Source: Flavobacteriaceae bacterium (lineage in GTDB: Bacteria; Bacteroidota; Bacteroidia; Flavobacteriales; Flavobacteriaceae). From it: a stretch of 53,783 nt of DNA. Shown piece after piece: positions 43,593-51,676 of this stretch. The position numbers and the translations under genes were made by a program. The notes below the pieces were generated by a model that saw only the letters and a list, made by a program, of their open reading frames with translations, was not told where the DNA came from and ran no database searches. Every line of letters begins with the position of its first letter. Position 1 is the stretch's first letter. Location: assembly GCA_028280265.1 (NCBI GenBank), contig JANQMD010000045.1, positions 1 through 53,783 on the forward strand, given 5' to 3'.

Positions 43593-45615
43593 TCTTTTTA
43601 ATGGGAATTTTGATTAAAATGTGAGTTCCTTCCCCTGGGGCAGAATCTATGACCAACTCTCCACCAAGTTTTTGAACCCTTGAATACATATTTTTAATAC
43701 CAATTCCTTTCCTAGCCTTTTTTAAGACAAATCCAAGGCCGTTATCCCTAATGGAAACAGCCAAAATTTCAGATTCTTTTTGTATGCTTAACGAAACCTT
43801 GCTCGCTTTCGCGTGTTTGATAATATTTTGGATTGATTCTTGAATCATTCTGTAGATATTCACTTTTACAAGTTCATCAACAGATTTCCATGAGATGTTT
43901 TCATTTAAATCAATCTCATATTCAAAACCGTGTAGTGAACTTTTAGAAACAAACAATTCGTGAATGATGCTTTTAAAATTCACATTGGAACTATCAAAAC
44001 CGTCACTCAACTTGTGAGAAACATCCCGAATCTCTTTTTCTATTTCTTGCAGTTCATTTAAGAACAATTGTTGTTGCTGTTTGTCTTCATCAGACCCTTG
44101 AAGATCTAAAAATCCCATTCCTACTCGGGTACCAAACAACTTTCCTAAAATACCATCGTGTAGCTCCTGAGAAATACGATTCCGCTCTCTTGTCTTTTCC
44201 TCCTCTAAGATGGCTTGTTGTTTGATGGTCATTAAATAAACCTCTTCGTTAGCTTTTTGCTGCTCTGTTTCTAAGAACAAACGCTCTGTTTTTGCTTTTT
44301 GAACACGTAAAAAGTAAACGAGTGCTAAAATTAAAATAAGGGCAGAAGCAATGATAGAAATAAGAATCTGTTGCTGACTCAAACGCTTATTATCTGCAAT
44401 CACAGAATCGGTCTCAAACTCTATACGTGTAAATTTATTGAGTGTTTTTCGCTCTGCGTCGATCAAGCTATCATTAAACTGAATGTATAGATCTAAATAG
44501 TGTTTAGAATTTTTTGTATCTAAATTGGCAAGCTGTTTGAGAGTAGTGAGGTAATTATCGCCATTTTTTAATTTTTTAGCTAAAGAATTAGCATTTAGAG
44601 AGTATTCTAGAGCCTTAGAAGGTTTTTTTACTACTTTATAATAATCTGATAGATAGATATAACTGCTAAGAATATTTGTTTTATTTTTTAGACTATCTCT
44701 TATTTTTAGGGAAAGTAACAAGTCTTTTTCCACATTAGATGTATCGCTCATTATCAATCTACAGTAAGCTGCATTTGAAATGACTCTAGCATACTTATCA
44801 ATGTCAGATTTATCAACGGCTTTTTTATAATAATTTAGAGCTTCATTATATTTTCCCATGAGAAAATAAGTCCTTCCTATATTGTTATAAGTAGCTTTAA
44901 GTGTTGTTGAATTGTTAGATGTTTGATTTAAATATTCAATTGCTTGTTTGAAATATTCTATAGCTTTATCAAAGCTTTTTACATCATTTTGGAGAGAAGC
45001 TAGATGATTATAGGAATTAAAAAGCCAGATATTAGATTCAATTAATTTGAATTTTTTGATGGCTTCAAAAATTAATACTTCACTTCCTGTATAATCACGA
45101 TAACGACCTTTGATAAATGACATTACGAACAACATCCTTCCTTTTTCATAGTCTCTATTTTTTAATGTGTTGAAATAATTATATGCTTTATTATAGTGGT
45201 GAAAGGAATTTTCATAATCTTCCCCAAAATGATAAAAATCACCATAGCTCCATTGAGCATCACCTAGCGTAAAGGAATCTTTCAATTTAGTAGCAAGCTT
45301 GATGGTTTCTTCGTTCAATTGAAAAAAGCGTGTGGTATCTCTCAATTCATAAAAGCGATAGGTAACCAGACTTAAATTCCGAGCAGTGAAACTATCGGTA
45401 GCATTTTGAAGAATGGTTTGATAAGCTTTTTCTAAGGCTGCTTTTTTTTGAGATAAAGAATACTCTTTATTTCTCGAAGATTGAATCCAAGTTTGTATAC
45501 TATCTTTTTCAGTCTTTTGAGCTTCCATTTTCACTTGATCACAAGAGGATAATAAGAAAAGAAACAGGGGTAAAAAGAAGAATGAGTGAGTATAATAAAC
45601 GGGTTTCTTATTCAT
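43582..45615 (-). CDS. Lipoprotein-type TPR sensor histidine kinase
   Basis: This is a sensor kinase with a periplasmic TPR domain, common in Flavobacteria. I set the start at 45615 because MNKKPVYYTHSFFF leads directly into a lipobox (LLSSC, Cys25); the longer frame to 45798 crosses a terminator. TPR repeats span about 90-400, one membrane span lies near 425-445 (ISIIASALILILALVYFL), and a coiled coil and HisKA_3 domain follow with His486 in ISQELHDGILG. The HATPase_c domain ends the protein with DNGLGFVL and GIGIKNMYSR. It is coupled to the LuxR-like regulator. The signal is unknown. Confidence 0.9.
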   Translation of the reverse strand: MNKKPVYYTHSFFFLPLFLFLLSSCDQVKMEAQKTEKDSIQTWIQSSRNKEYSLSQKKAALEKAYQTILQNATDSFTARNLSLVTYRFYELRDTTRFFQLNEETIKLATKLKDSFTLGDAQWSYGDFYHFGEDYENSFHHYNKAYNYFNTLKNRDYEKGRMLFVMSFIKGRYRDYTGSEVLIFEAIKKFKLIESNIWLFNSYNHLASLQNDVKSFDKAIEYFKQAIEYLNQTSNNSTTLKATYNNIGRTYFLMGKYNEALNYYKKAVDKSDIDKYARVISNAAYCRLIMSDTSNVEKDLLLSLKIRDSLKNKTNILSSYIYLSDYYKVVKKPSKALEYSLNANSLAKKLKNGDNYLTTLKQLANLDTKNSKHYLDLYIQFNDSLIDAERKTLNKFTRIEFETDSVIADNKRLSQQQILISIIASALILILALVYFLRVQKAKTERLFLETEQQKANEEVYLMTIKQQAILEEEKTRERNRISQELHDGILGKLFGTRVGMGFLDLQGSDEDKQQQQLFLNELQEIEKEIRDVSHKLSDGFDSSNVNFKSIIHELFVSKSSLHGFEYEIDLNENISWKSVDELVKVNIYRMIQESIQNIIKHAKASKVSLSIQKESEILAVSIRDNGLGFVLKKARKGIGIKNMYSRVQKLGGELVIDSAPGEGTHILIKIPIKKNDN

Positions 45616-45645
45616 AGAAAAAAGATGTTGACAAACAAATCTAAT

Positions 45646-45676
45646 AAAAAAGCCCTTAACCAATTGGGTTAAGGGC
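45646..45676 (-). terminator. Terminator before the kinase gene
   Basis: On the minus strand GCCCTTAACC pairs perfectly with GGTTAAGGGC around a 5-base loop, followed by six T. It ends the small lipoprotein transcript and lies 31-37 bases upstream of the kinase start, so the kinase needs its own promoter or partial read-through. Confidence 0.85.
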
Positions 45677-45700
45677 ATGAACTTTATGAAAAGATGGATT

Positions 45701-45871
45701 TTATCCCGGACCTTTTCCACCACCGCCAGTTCCATTATTATTACCATCGGTTCCTTTGGTGTTTTCAATAGTGTCTTTTTTGATGAACTCATCTTCAATA
45801 CCTAACTCGGTACATGAAGTTATGAACATAGAGAATAAAATCATCATGATTACAATTTTTAAAGTTTTCAT
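45701..45871 (-). CDS. Small lipoprotein, 56 residues, acidic/Gly-rich tail
   Basis: This is a short predicted lipoprotein, MKTLKIVIMMILFSMFITSC with Cys20 as the lipobox Cys, then an acidic linker (GIEDEFIKKDTIENT) and a glycine-asparagine-rich tail ending GGGGKGPG. I set the start at ATG 45871 rather than 46009, since the extension is Arg/Cys-rich, non-lipoprotein-like and overlaps a hairpin-rich leader. A perfect terminator follows. It is encoded directly upstream of the kinase, so it could be a secreted or surface-anchored ligand or modulator of that sensor, which is inference. Confidence 0.7.
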   Translation of the reverse strand: MKTLKIVIMMILFSMFITSCTELGIEDEFIKKDTIENTKGTDGNNNGTGGGGKGPG

Positions 45872-45887
45872 AACATAGTTTTTAAAT

Positions 45888-46070
45888 GCCTGCCTTAAAA
45901 CAGGCGGGTTAAACAATTTTTTTGCTGCAGTGCAGCGGTTTTGAGAACGCATAGGTGTTCTAGGACGCGTACATTGGATTTGCCAATGGCGAGGTCTTTT
46001 AAAACCCATGTGGGGCTTCCAGTTCGGGGTCCCGAACCCAAGAGTGTAACGGTGAGGTTACCGTAAAATC
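45888..46070 (-). other. GC-rich, hairpin-dense leader of the small lipoprotein gene
   Basis: This stretch is much richer in G and C than its surroundings. It holds hairpins GCCTG/CAGGC at 45888-45905, GCTGCA/TGCAGC near 45924, GTTCGGG/CCCGAAC at 46022-46037, and two mutually exclusive ones: ACGGT/ACCGT (46049-46064) and GTAAC/GTTAC (46046-46061). It ends 17 bases upstream of the lipoprotein start. This suggests a structured mRNA leader or a small RNA. I recognise no known riboswitch. A stray in-frame extension of the lipoprotein frame crosses it. Confidence 0.5.
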
Positions 46071-46439
46071 AATCGGATATTCTTTTGGCCAAAAAGAAAG
46101 AATTGATCTTACACGATTCTTGTTTGTGCACTAAGTTGGAAGTGTTCGCAATTTTTTTAACATAGCATAACTTTTCAACGAAACTAATAAAAGTTACAAT
46201 GCAAAGCGAGTATGCTTTCGTGAACAGAGTTTCTCAATGAGTCAATTGTTCAATTGACTGAGTATAAAGAGAATCATAAGATTCTACAACACAACATTTC
46301 GAAATTTCGTTCTTTGATAATGTTCCAATTTTTTTTGTTAAGTAAATTTTTCATAGTCTTACAATTTGTATTCAATATACAAAAAATAAACGAACTAGCC
46401 AAACTTTTAGTATACTTTCACAAGCTTTTATGAGAACAA
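46071..46439. other. Gene-free stretch with a 9-bp palindrome
   Basis: No convincing reading frame lies here. The clearest structure is AGTCAATTG-TT-CAATTGACT at 46240-46259, an exact palindrome. A GAAATTTC palindrome also occurs near 46300. The stretch is probably the promoter and leader region of the minus-strand lipoprotein unit, but I cannot fix a start site. Confidence 0.4.
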
Positions 46440-46465
46440 AAAAGCGCTCTCTTTGTGAGGCGCTT
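46440..46465 (-). terminator. Terminator of the 35-residue frame
   Basis: On the minus strand AAGCGC-CTC pairs with GAG-GCGCTT across a one-base bulge, followed by six T. It lies 27 bases after the stop codon of the short frame at 46492-46599. Confidence 0.75.
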
Positions 46466-46491
46466 CTTATAGTTTGGTAGTATAGTTATTT

Positions 46492-46599
46492 TTATACGTT
46501 ATCTATATGAAAGTCACCATCGTCTTTTTCATAGTGTACAAAGTTTCCCACTTTCGGAGTCTGACTAGCCGCGTTTAAATGCTGTACTTTGTATTTCAT
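46492..46599 (-). CDS. Candidate 35-residue protein
   Basis: A short frame, MKYKVQHLNAASQTPKVGNF, ends DDGDFHIDNV. It has a basic start and an acidic end, with no signal peptide or hydrophobic span. It is supported by a promoter with both boxes (46644-46674) and by a terminator 27 bases downstream, so it looks like a free-standing gene on its own transcript. I do not recognise a family; the frame is short enough that the transcription signals matter more than the sequence itself. Confidence 0.55.
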   Translation of the reverse strand: MKYKVQHLNAASQTPKVGNFVHYEKDDGDFHIDNV

Positions 46600-46847
46600 A
46601 ATTATTTTCATTTCTAAACAATACTCTTTTGAGAATTGCGATGCAAAGATGAGATATTTTTTTGAATTACCAAATAAAAAATGAATTTAATTCATTGATT
46701 TTTAAGTGATTAAGTTGAATTTAGAAAATAAAGTTCCTGTTCGCTTCTTGAGCAAATTCTGTGATAGTAAGTCAATGGATTGGTTGGTAGATACTTACTA
46801 TACAAAGGCCAGATATTTCATTTTTACATCACTTTTCATTTTTTTCT
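46600..46847. other. Gap between two short frames
   Basis: Besides the promoter at 46644-46674, the only structure is an 8-bp inverted repeat ATAGTAAG (46764-46771) and CTTACTAT (46794-46801) with a 22-base spacer. No gene is evident. Confidence 0.4.
46644..46674 (-). promoter_or_regulatory. Promoter of the 35-residue frame
   Basis: On the minus strand TTTG (46674-46671) and CATCTTTG (46651-46644) are separated by 19 bases, matching the Bacteroidetes -33/-7 layout with one mismatch at the first base of the -7 box. The transcript would start near 46637, giving a 35-40-base leader. Confidence 0.55.
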
Positions 46848-46882
46848 CAAAAAAAAGCGCTCAAATCTTATGAACGCCTTTT
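46848..46882 (-). terminator. Terminator of the 40-residue frame
   Basis: On the minus strand AGGCGTTC pairs with GAGCGCTT (two wobbles), followed by eight T. It lies about 28 bases after the stop of the 46910-47032 frame. Confidence 0.7.
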
Positions 46883-46909
46883 CTTTATATATAATCTATT
46901 CTTATTTGG

Positions 46910-47032
46910 TCATAAATCAGATTTAAAAAGATAAAGACGATTCAAATTCCCTGTACCTACTTGACGGATCGATAGGAAACCACCTTCCAAGCTCGGAATA
47001 GGATAATCTATATGTAATTTTTGTCTTTTCAT
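46910..47032 (-). CDS. Candidate 40-residue protein
   Basis: The frame MKRQKLHIDYPIPSLEGGFL ends NRLYLFKSDL and is basic, with no signal peptide or transmembrane segment. It is bounded by a TATATTTG -7 box 9 bases upstream (47042-47049) and a terminator 28 bases downstream. It shares no strong similarity with the 35-residue neighbour beyond length and a basic start. I do not recognise a family. Chance cannot be excluded. Confidence 0.5.
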   Translation of the reverse strand: MKRQKLHIDYPIPSLEGGFLSIRQVGTGNLNRLYLFKSDL

Positions 47033-47041
47033 TTCGGGGAA

Positions 47042-47049
47042 CAAATATA
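47042..47049 (-). promoter_or_regulatory. -7 box of the 40-residue frame
   Basis: The minus strand reads TATATTTG, an exact TAnnTTTG match, 9 bases before the ATG, so the mRNA may be nearly leaderless. No -33 box is clear. Confidence 0.4.
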
Positions 47050-47090
47050 GAATTTTATTTATGATGTATTAACTAAGAGTTGCTAATCAT

Positions 47091-47135
47091 AAAAAAGTAG
47101 CCAAAATGGCTACTAAAAGTAGCCGAAACGGCTAC
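47091..47135 (-). terminator. Tandem hairpins with a T run
   Basis: Two near-identical hairpins, GTAGCC-GGCTAC at 47097-47113 and again at 47119-47135, sit in tandem. On the minus strand the second is followed by six T, so they look like a double terminator for a minus-strand transcript coming from further right. No T run exists for the plus strand. Confidence 0.7.
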
Positions 47136-47246
47136 CTCAAAACAAAAAATACAAAATACATTTGGAGTGTATTTAATTTACCAGGTATGAGTGAAAAAGT
47201 AAATGTATTAGTAACTAGAAGGGAAACTTTGTTTGAATAAGAAAAC

Positions 47247-47397
47247 GAACGATACTGAGAACAAAATATGTTCTTATACCTGAAAGGATTTTTAACCAAT
47301 CCAGCTAACCATATAGTTTCAGTATTCTTGTTCATTGTAATGCCTCATGAGAGGTACTGCCCAATAAAAAGAACGTCTTTTACAAAGGCGTTTTTTT
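47247..47397 (+). ncRNA. Candidate structured RNA with its own terminator
   Basis: The plus strand folds by eye into a closed multi-hairpin structure. GAAC-GATACTGA (47247-47258) pairs with TCAGTATT plus GTTC (47319-47333). Inside lie AGAACA/TGTTCT (47258-47274) and GGATT/AATCC (47286-47302). Then come TGCCTC/GAGGTA (47341-47356) and a final hairpin AACGTCTTT/AAAGGCGTT with a T run (47372-47397). No sensible plus-strand protein frame lies here. The 5' end is uncertain. I do not recognise a known RNA family; a 6S-like RNA is possible but unproven. Confidence 0.45.
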
Positions 47398-47478
47398 ATG
47401 CTCGTTTTTTAGGAGTCATAAATTGCTGTAAGTTTGTAAGGTGCTTATCGACCATAGACACAGAATAAAAACAAACTC

Positions 47479-48225
47479 ATGAAAAAACTAACCATTTTAT
47501 TAATTTCTCTCTTATTTATAGTAGCGTGTAAAACAGAGGAAAAAGCTGAAAAAAAAGTAAAAGAAAATTTTCCCGAAAGTCTAGCAAAGGTATTTGAGAA
47601 ACACGGGGGAATAGACAAATGGAGAAAAGCTAGAACACTTTCTTTTAACAAAGAAGAGGAAGCTCATACAATTGACCTCTGGTCTCGCAAGACTGTCATC
47701 AATGCTCCGAAATATTCTTTGGGATATGATGGGAAGGAAGTATGGCTATCTGAAAAAGATTCAGGTGCTTACAAGGGCAATCCTAAATTTTACCACAATT
47801 TGTATTTTTACTTTTATGCGATGCCTTTTGTGTTGGCAGATGATGGAATTATTTACGAAGAAGCTCCTTCCATAACTTTTGAAGGAAAAGAATACCCGGG
47901 AATAAAAATATCCTACAAAGCCAATGTAGGAAGTTCTCCAGACGACAACTATGTTATTTACTACAATCCAGAAACCTATCAGATGGAGTGGCTGGCGTAT
48001 ACAGTTACTTTCCGTTCTAAAAAACCATCCAATAGATACAGTCTTATAAAGTATCTTGAATGGGAGTCTGTAAATGGAATGCTACTGCCTAAGGCTTTGA
48101 ATTGGTATAAAAAGGATGAGAATGGACAACCTACTGAACCACGAGGAACTCCAACTGAATTTACATTGCCTTTTTTAAGCTATGATAAAGTATCAGATGA
48201 TTTTTACAACAAGCCCAAAGAGTAA
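47479..48225 (+). CDS. DUF6503-like lipoprotein
   Basis: This is an exported lipoprotein, MKKLTILLISLLFIVAC with the lipobox Cys at 17, followed by a charged linker. The rest resembles the flavobacterial DUF6503 family (VFEKHGGIDKWRKARTLSF near residue 38, ISYKANVGSSPDDNYVIYYN near 150), probably a beta-rich periplasmic fold related to LolA/outer-membrane lipoprotein carriers. Function is unknown. Its 3' end overlaps the convergent Nudix gene by 22 bases. Confidence 0.75.
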   Translation: MKKLTILLISLLFIVACKTEEKAEKKVKENFPESLAKVFEKHGGIDKWRKARTLSFNKEEEAHTIDLWSRKTVINAPKYSLGYDGKEVWLSEKDSGAYKGNPKFYHNLYFYFYAMPFVLADDGIIYEEAPSITFEGKEYPGIKISYKANVGSSPDDNYVIYYNPETYQMEWLAYTVTFRSKKPSNRYSLIKYLEWESVNGMLLPKALNWYKKDENGQPTEPRGTPTEFTLPFLSYDKVSDDFYNKPKE

Positions 48226-48749
48226 ATCTGATCATAGACAAAACAATAATAATCATGGAACCTCGGAAGCAGTACATTTTCGAGGTTTTTTGTGTTTTTA
48301 AGAATATCTAAGTCAAATAATTTTAACTCGGCAACTTCTTCTTCTTGAATTGAGAGTTCTTTTAAATCCACAGCTAATTTGGCAATAAAAACTTGATGAA
48401 ATTCATTGTCCTGAATTCCGTTGCTATGTGAAACTTCATGCTTACGAGTTCCTATTTTGATGAGTTCGTTTTCAAGTAGATTCAAACCAATTTCTTCTTT
48501 TACCTCTCTTATGGCAGCTTTTTCAATTTCTTCACCAGCAGCAATATGTCCTGCTACTGAAATATCCCATAAGTTTGGAAATACTTTTTTAGTGGCTGCT
48601 CTTTTTTGAAGTAAGATTTTTTCGTCTGTTGTAAACAGCCAAATATGAACCGTTCTATGAAAATAACCATATTTGTGGGCGACTGACTTTAAGCAAGTTT
48701 GTCCAGTAAGGTTTCCATGAGAATCTACAATATCAATCAATTCATCCAT
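48204..48749 (-). CDS. Nudix hydrolase
   Basis: This is a 181-residue Nudix protein. The Nudix box reads GHIAAGEEIEKAAIREVKEE, matching GX5EX7REUXEEXGU. The N-terminal part (IVDSHGNLTGQTCLKSVAHK) and the length resemble the YfcD/isopentenyl-diphosphate-isomerase-like subgroup, so it may hydrolyse a nucleotide or other pyrophosphate. It overlaps the DUF6503-like gene at their 3' ends. Confidence 0.87.
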   Translation of the reverse strand: MDELIDIVDSHGNLTGQTCLKSVAHKYGYFHRTVHIWLFTTDEKILLQKRAATKKVFPNLWDISVAGHIAAGEEIEKAAIREVKEEIGLNLLENELIKIGTRKHEVSHSNGIQDNEFHQVFIAKLAVDLKELSIQEEEVAELKLFDLDILKNTKNLENVLLPRFHDYYCFVYDQIYSLGLL

Positions 48750-48764
48750 AAAGTGGTTTTAGGG

Positions 48765-50438
48765 CTAAAAAGGTAGAGCTTTTTTGTTGGGATCGTTGTT
48801 TTTTAATGTTGGAATTTTTACTTGTTTTTGAGGAAAGAATCGGAATTCAATTTCTTTGTTTCCTCTTTGAGCCCAAAATTCCGCTTCGTACGTTGGATCC
48901 AAAGCATACCTCCTTTTTACAATTTGATCTCCTTTTCTTAGTCCTGCTTTGTAGGCATTTGAATTTTCTTCGATATCGAGAATCGATTTTCTGTCTTTGC
49001 TAAATGTAAATCCTAGATCATAAACAGGAGAAGTAGGATTGTAATCATATCCAAAACTCTCGAAAATATGAGCCAACTCGTACAAATCTCCATTAATAAT
49101 ATGTTTGTCAAAGAATGGCCGAACATTTTTAATTAAAAATTTATTTACCTTCTGAAGAAAGTATTCATGTGACAATTGTTGACCAGAACTTACAGCATCG
49201 TTTTTGATTTGTAGCATTAAGTCATCCAGACTTTTTTCACCTTTTGAGTCTTCTTTTATCTTATTGTCCAAATAAAATGCAAACAAAGCACCTCTATAAT
49301 AGGGCAATTTTGAATAATCGTGATTTGACCAAAAATTCTTATAATTGATTTCGGAGTTTGGCGCTTCTTTTACAGGTGATTGATAAAGAGATTGTATAAT
49401 TTTATTCAGCTCGGTAATAAAATAACCTTTGTCTAAATTGTAAATATTGTTTTTAGCAATATTCTTTAGAGTATAGTATTCTGTAAATCCTTCACTAAAC
49501 CAGTATTGTTGTTCCTCATTTTCATTTTTAATGGTATGCCCCGTCCAGTTATGTTGCAATTCATGATTGAATAAGTATACCAATCCTTTTGGGTCAAGAT
49601 ATTTATTATTTGTGGCGGTTGTTGCAAAAGAATTTGTTAGTCCACTGCCCTGAAATCCATATCCGTTTTCCGAGTAGGTGGGGGTCATCGTCACAGCAAA
49701 ATACTTCTGCGAATGATCTTGCCAAAAATCACGCTGTGCTTTTAATGTTTTTTCCAAGACCCCAACGATCATGGAATCTTTAAACACTTTCCAATTCCCC
49801 CGAACACCAAAAACAGCTTTGTTTCCATCGATGTCTAATAAATAAGGACGATAATCACCTCCCGTAAAAACAGCGCTGTGAAAATGACTTTCATCGGTGT
49901 CTTTAATTTTCTGTTGGAGGATATTTGTGTCAAAACTGCTGATAAAATTATAATCTTCGGGAAATCCTATCCAGTCGATATTAACATCGAAAGGCTCATG
50001 AGAACTTGGTACATAATCTCTTGGAAGCATAAAAAGATTGTGTGAGAATACATGAAAAAACTCTTTTTGTATCACAGGTCTATACGTATCTCTGGTGGTT
50101 AAATTGCCTTCAGTATCTTGTTGTAGCGTGTAAGAGAATTTAATTTTATCCAAATCTTTTTGGTGTTTCAAGACAATTCTCTGGCTATCTTTTTCTTGAA
50201 TAATTTTTTCTACTTGATCCGATGTGAAATCACTTAGCGTATTGTGCAAATTTTCTTGCCCCCAAGCTTTGTCTTGAATAATGAGTACGGTTTCTCCAGA
50301 AGGATTCGCTTTAAATTCCATAGAAATGGTTAAAGCAGGTTTTCCATTCTTTTTTGAAGGTGATATTTGATAACTAATTTCGTTGTTGCTTGTACATGCG
50401 GTAAGAGCAACCAAAAGGATTAAAATACAAGTTCTCAT
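48765..50438 (-). CDS. M61-type zinc peptidase lipoprotein
   Basis: This is a predicted exported metallopeptidase of the M61/gluzincin type. I take ATG at 50438, which gives MRTCILILLVALTAC, a lipoprotein signal with the lipobox Cys at 15. The zinc motif HELQH lies at residues 292-296 and the third ligand is in FSEGFTEYY near 316. A C-terminal segment with GLRKGDQIVKRR looks like a PDZ domain. The gene is transcribed together with the Nudix gene. Substrate preference, for example glycyl peptides, is inferred from the family. Confidence 0.83.
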   Translation of the reverse strand: MRTCILILLVALTACTSNNEISYQISPSKKNGKPALTISMEFKANPSGETVLIIQDKAWGQENLHNTLSDFTSDQVEKIIQEKDSQRIVLKHQKDLDKIKFSYTLQQDTEGNLTTRDTYRPVIQKEFFHVFSHNLFMLPRDYVPSSHEPFDVNIDWIGFPEDYNFISSFDTNILQQKIKDTDESHFHSAVFTGGDYRPYLLDIDGNKAVFGVRGNWKVFKDSMIVGVLEKTLKAQRDFWQDHSQKYFAVTMTPTYSENGYGFQGSGLTNSFATTATNNKYLDPKGLVYLFNHELQHNWTGHTIKNENEEQQYWFSEGFTEYYTLKNIAKNNIYNLDKGYFITELNKIIQSLYQSPVKEAPNSEINYKNFWSNHDYSKLPYYRGALFAFYLDNKIKEDSKGEKSLDDLMLQIKNDAVSSGQQLSHEYFLQKVNKFLIKNVRPFFDKHIINGDLYELAHIFESFGYDYNPTSPVYDLGFTFSKDRKSILDIEENSNAYKAGLRKGDQIVKRRYALDPTYEAEFWAQRGNKEIEFRFFPQKQVKIPTLKNNDPNKKALPF

Positions 50439-50486
50439 GGTAGTTGGCATTTTCTTACAGACGAAGAAAAATAGCGTCTGTAGCAA

Positions 50487-50509
50487 AAAAGCTTCTTTTT
50501 AAGAAGCTT
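50487..50509 (-). terminator. Terminator after the aminotransferase
   Basis: On the minus strand AAGCTTCTT pairs with AAGAAGCTT around a three-base loop and is followed by a T run. It overlaps the last base region of the aminotransferase and ends its transcript before the peptidase gene. Confidence 0.85.
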
Positions 50510-51673
50510 TTAAGAATTTAGAACAGACTCAATACACAAGACGAGTTTATCGAAATCATTTTTTGTGTTGTATAAATGGCAAGAAAGTCTCAGATAATTT
50601 CCCCGGAAGGAAACATAGATATTTTGTTCACTGAATTTTTGCTTTAATAACTCGATATTCACTTGTTCAGGCAACTCCACACCAAACATATGATGTGTTC
50701 TATACTCGTCATCTTCTATATAACAACCAAGTTTTCTTAATGTTTTTGCATAAGGTTGAGTCAATTGCTTACAATATTCTTGAATCTGTGAAGGTTTCCA
50801 TACAAGCAACTGTTTTAAAGCTGCCATTCTCATTTGCACATAGATAAAACTACCGCTTTCTCCAACTGAATAACGATTTGCCATGGGCTTATATTCCGAT
50901 TCATATTTGGTAAGCCTGGTGAAATCCTCACTGTTTTTTCTGTTCAACCAATTCTCTTCAATCGGATTTCCATGATCAAAATAAGGACCATAATATGCGA
51001 ATGCGCTTCCATAAGGTCCAAACAACCATTTATAGCCAGCACAAATCAACGCATCGGGCTGGATTTCCTTTATGGAAAAAGGAAAAGCTCCTATGGATTG
51101 ACTCCCATCGATAATCAATAATGAATTGTGTAAGTTGGTTTTCTCGCGTATGGCTTTTAGATCGAACAATGTACCATTAGACCAATGTACGTTTCCCATG
51201 GCTACCAATGCCGTATTCTTATTAATTGCATTGAGAATTTCTTCATTCCACAATTTCCCTCTATGAATCTTAGTATCTGGAGCTTTGATAACTTTTAGAT
51301 TTGCTCCATATAAATCCACTAACTTCTTCCATACGTAATAATTGCTGGGGAATTGTTCATCTACAATAATAACTTCATCGGTACTTTTTAGAGAAATATT
51401 ATTGGCAACATTTGCCATTCCATAGGAAACAGACGGAATGGTAGCTATCCTCTCGTGATTATTAGCGTCAATTAGTTCGGCAAATAATTTTCGCAACTCA
51501 ATGACTGGATTATAAAAATCTACAACTTTAGTGAGATGTGGAGTGTTTTTTTTAAGTACTGCATCAATACCCGCTTTTTCAACAGAATGAAAAGAAGGCG
51601 AGAGGCTAGCAATATTTAGATAAGTAATATCCTCAGGGATTTTGAACAAATGTTTCTGATTCTGTAAGCTCAT
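50510..51673 (-). CDS. Class V PLP-dependent aminotransferase-fold protein
   Basis: This is a PLP enzyme of the class V aminotransferase/cysteine-desulfurase/kynureninase fold. The PLP lysine is K215 in ICAGYKWLFGPYG, and D189 (LIIDGSQSIG) would contact the pyridine nitrogen. The 387-residue length fits. It lacks the C-terminal cysteine motif of NifS-type desulfurases, so a different substrate, such as an amino acid, is more likely. It lies 3 bases after the M42 peptidase gene on the same strand, suggesting joint expression in peptide or amino-acid metabolism. Confidence 0.85.
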   Translation of the reverse strand: MSLQNQKHLFKIPEDITYLNIASLSPSFHSVEKAGIDAVLKKNTPHLTKVVDFYNPVIELRKLFAELIDANNHERIATIPSVSYGMANVANNISLKSTDEVIIVDEQFPSNYYVWKKLVDLYGANLKVIKAPDTKIHRGKLWNEEILNAINKNTALVAMGNVHWSNGTLFDLKAIREKTNLHNSLLIIDGSQSIGAFPFSIKEIQPDALICAGYKWLFGPYGSAFAYYGPYFDHGNPIEENWLNRKNSEDFTRLTKYESEYKPMANRYSVGESGSFIYVQMRMAALKQLLVWKPSQIQEYCKQLTQPYAKTLRKLGCYIEDDEYRTHHMFGVELPEQVNIELLKQKFSEQNIYVSFRGNYLRLSCHLYNTKNDFDKLVLCIESVLNS

Positions 51674-51676
51674 ACT

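Noticed and set aside
45616..45798. N-terminal extension of the TPR kinase
   Set aside because: The extra 61 residues cross a perfect terminator and overlap the small lipoprotein; the lipobox start at 45615 fits better.
45872..46009. N-terminal extension of the small lipoprotein
   Set aside because: It is Arg/Cys-rich and overlaps hairpins; the lipoprotein signal begins at 45871.
46022..46064. tRNA-like T-arm look of GGGTTCGGGACCC
   Set aside because: No acceptor, anticodon or D-arm can be built around it.
47132..47335. 67-residue minus-strand frame
   Set aside because: It lacks a family, its stop falls inside the tandem hairpins, and it lies opposite the candidate RNA. The hairpins could serve it, so it stays possible but unsupported.
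47268..47468. 66-residue plus-strand frame
   Set aside because: It reads straight through a strong terminator and has atypical composition, so it is most likely chance.
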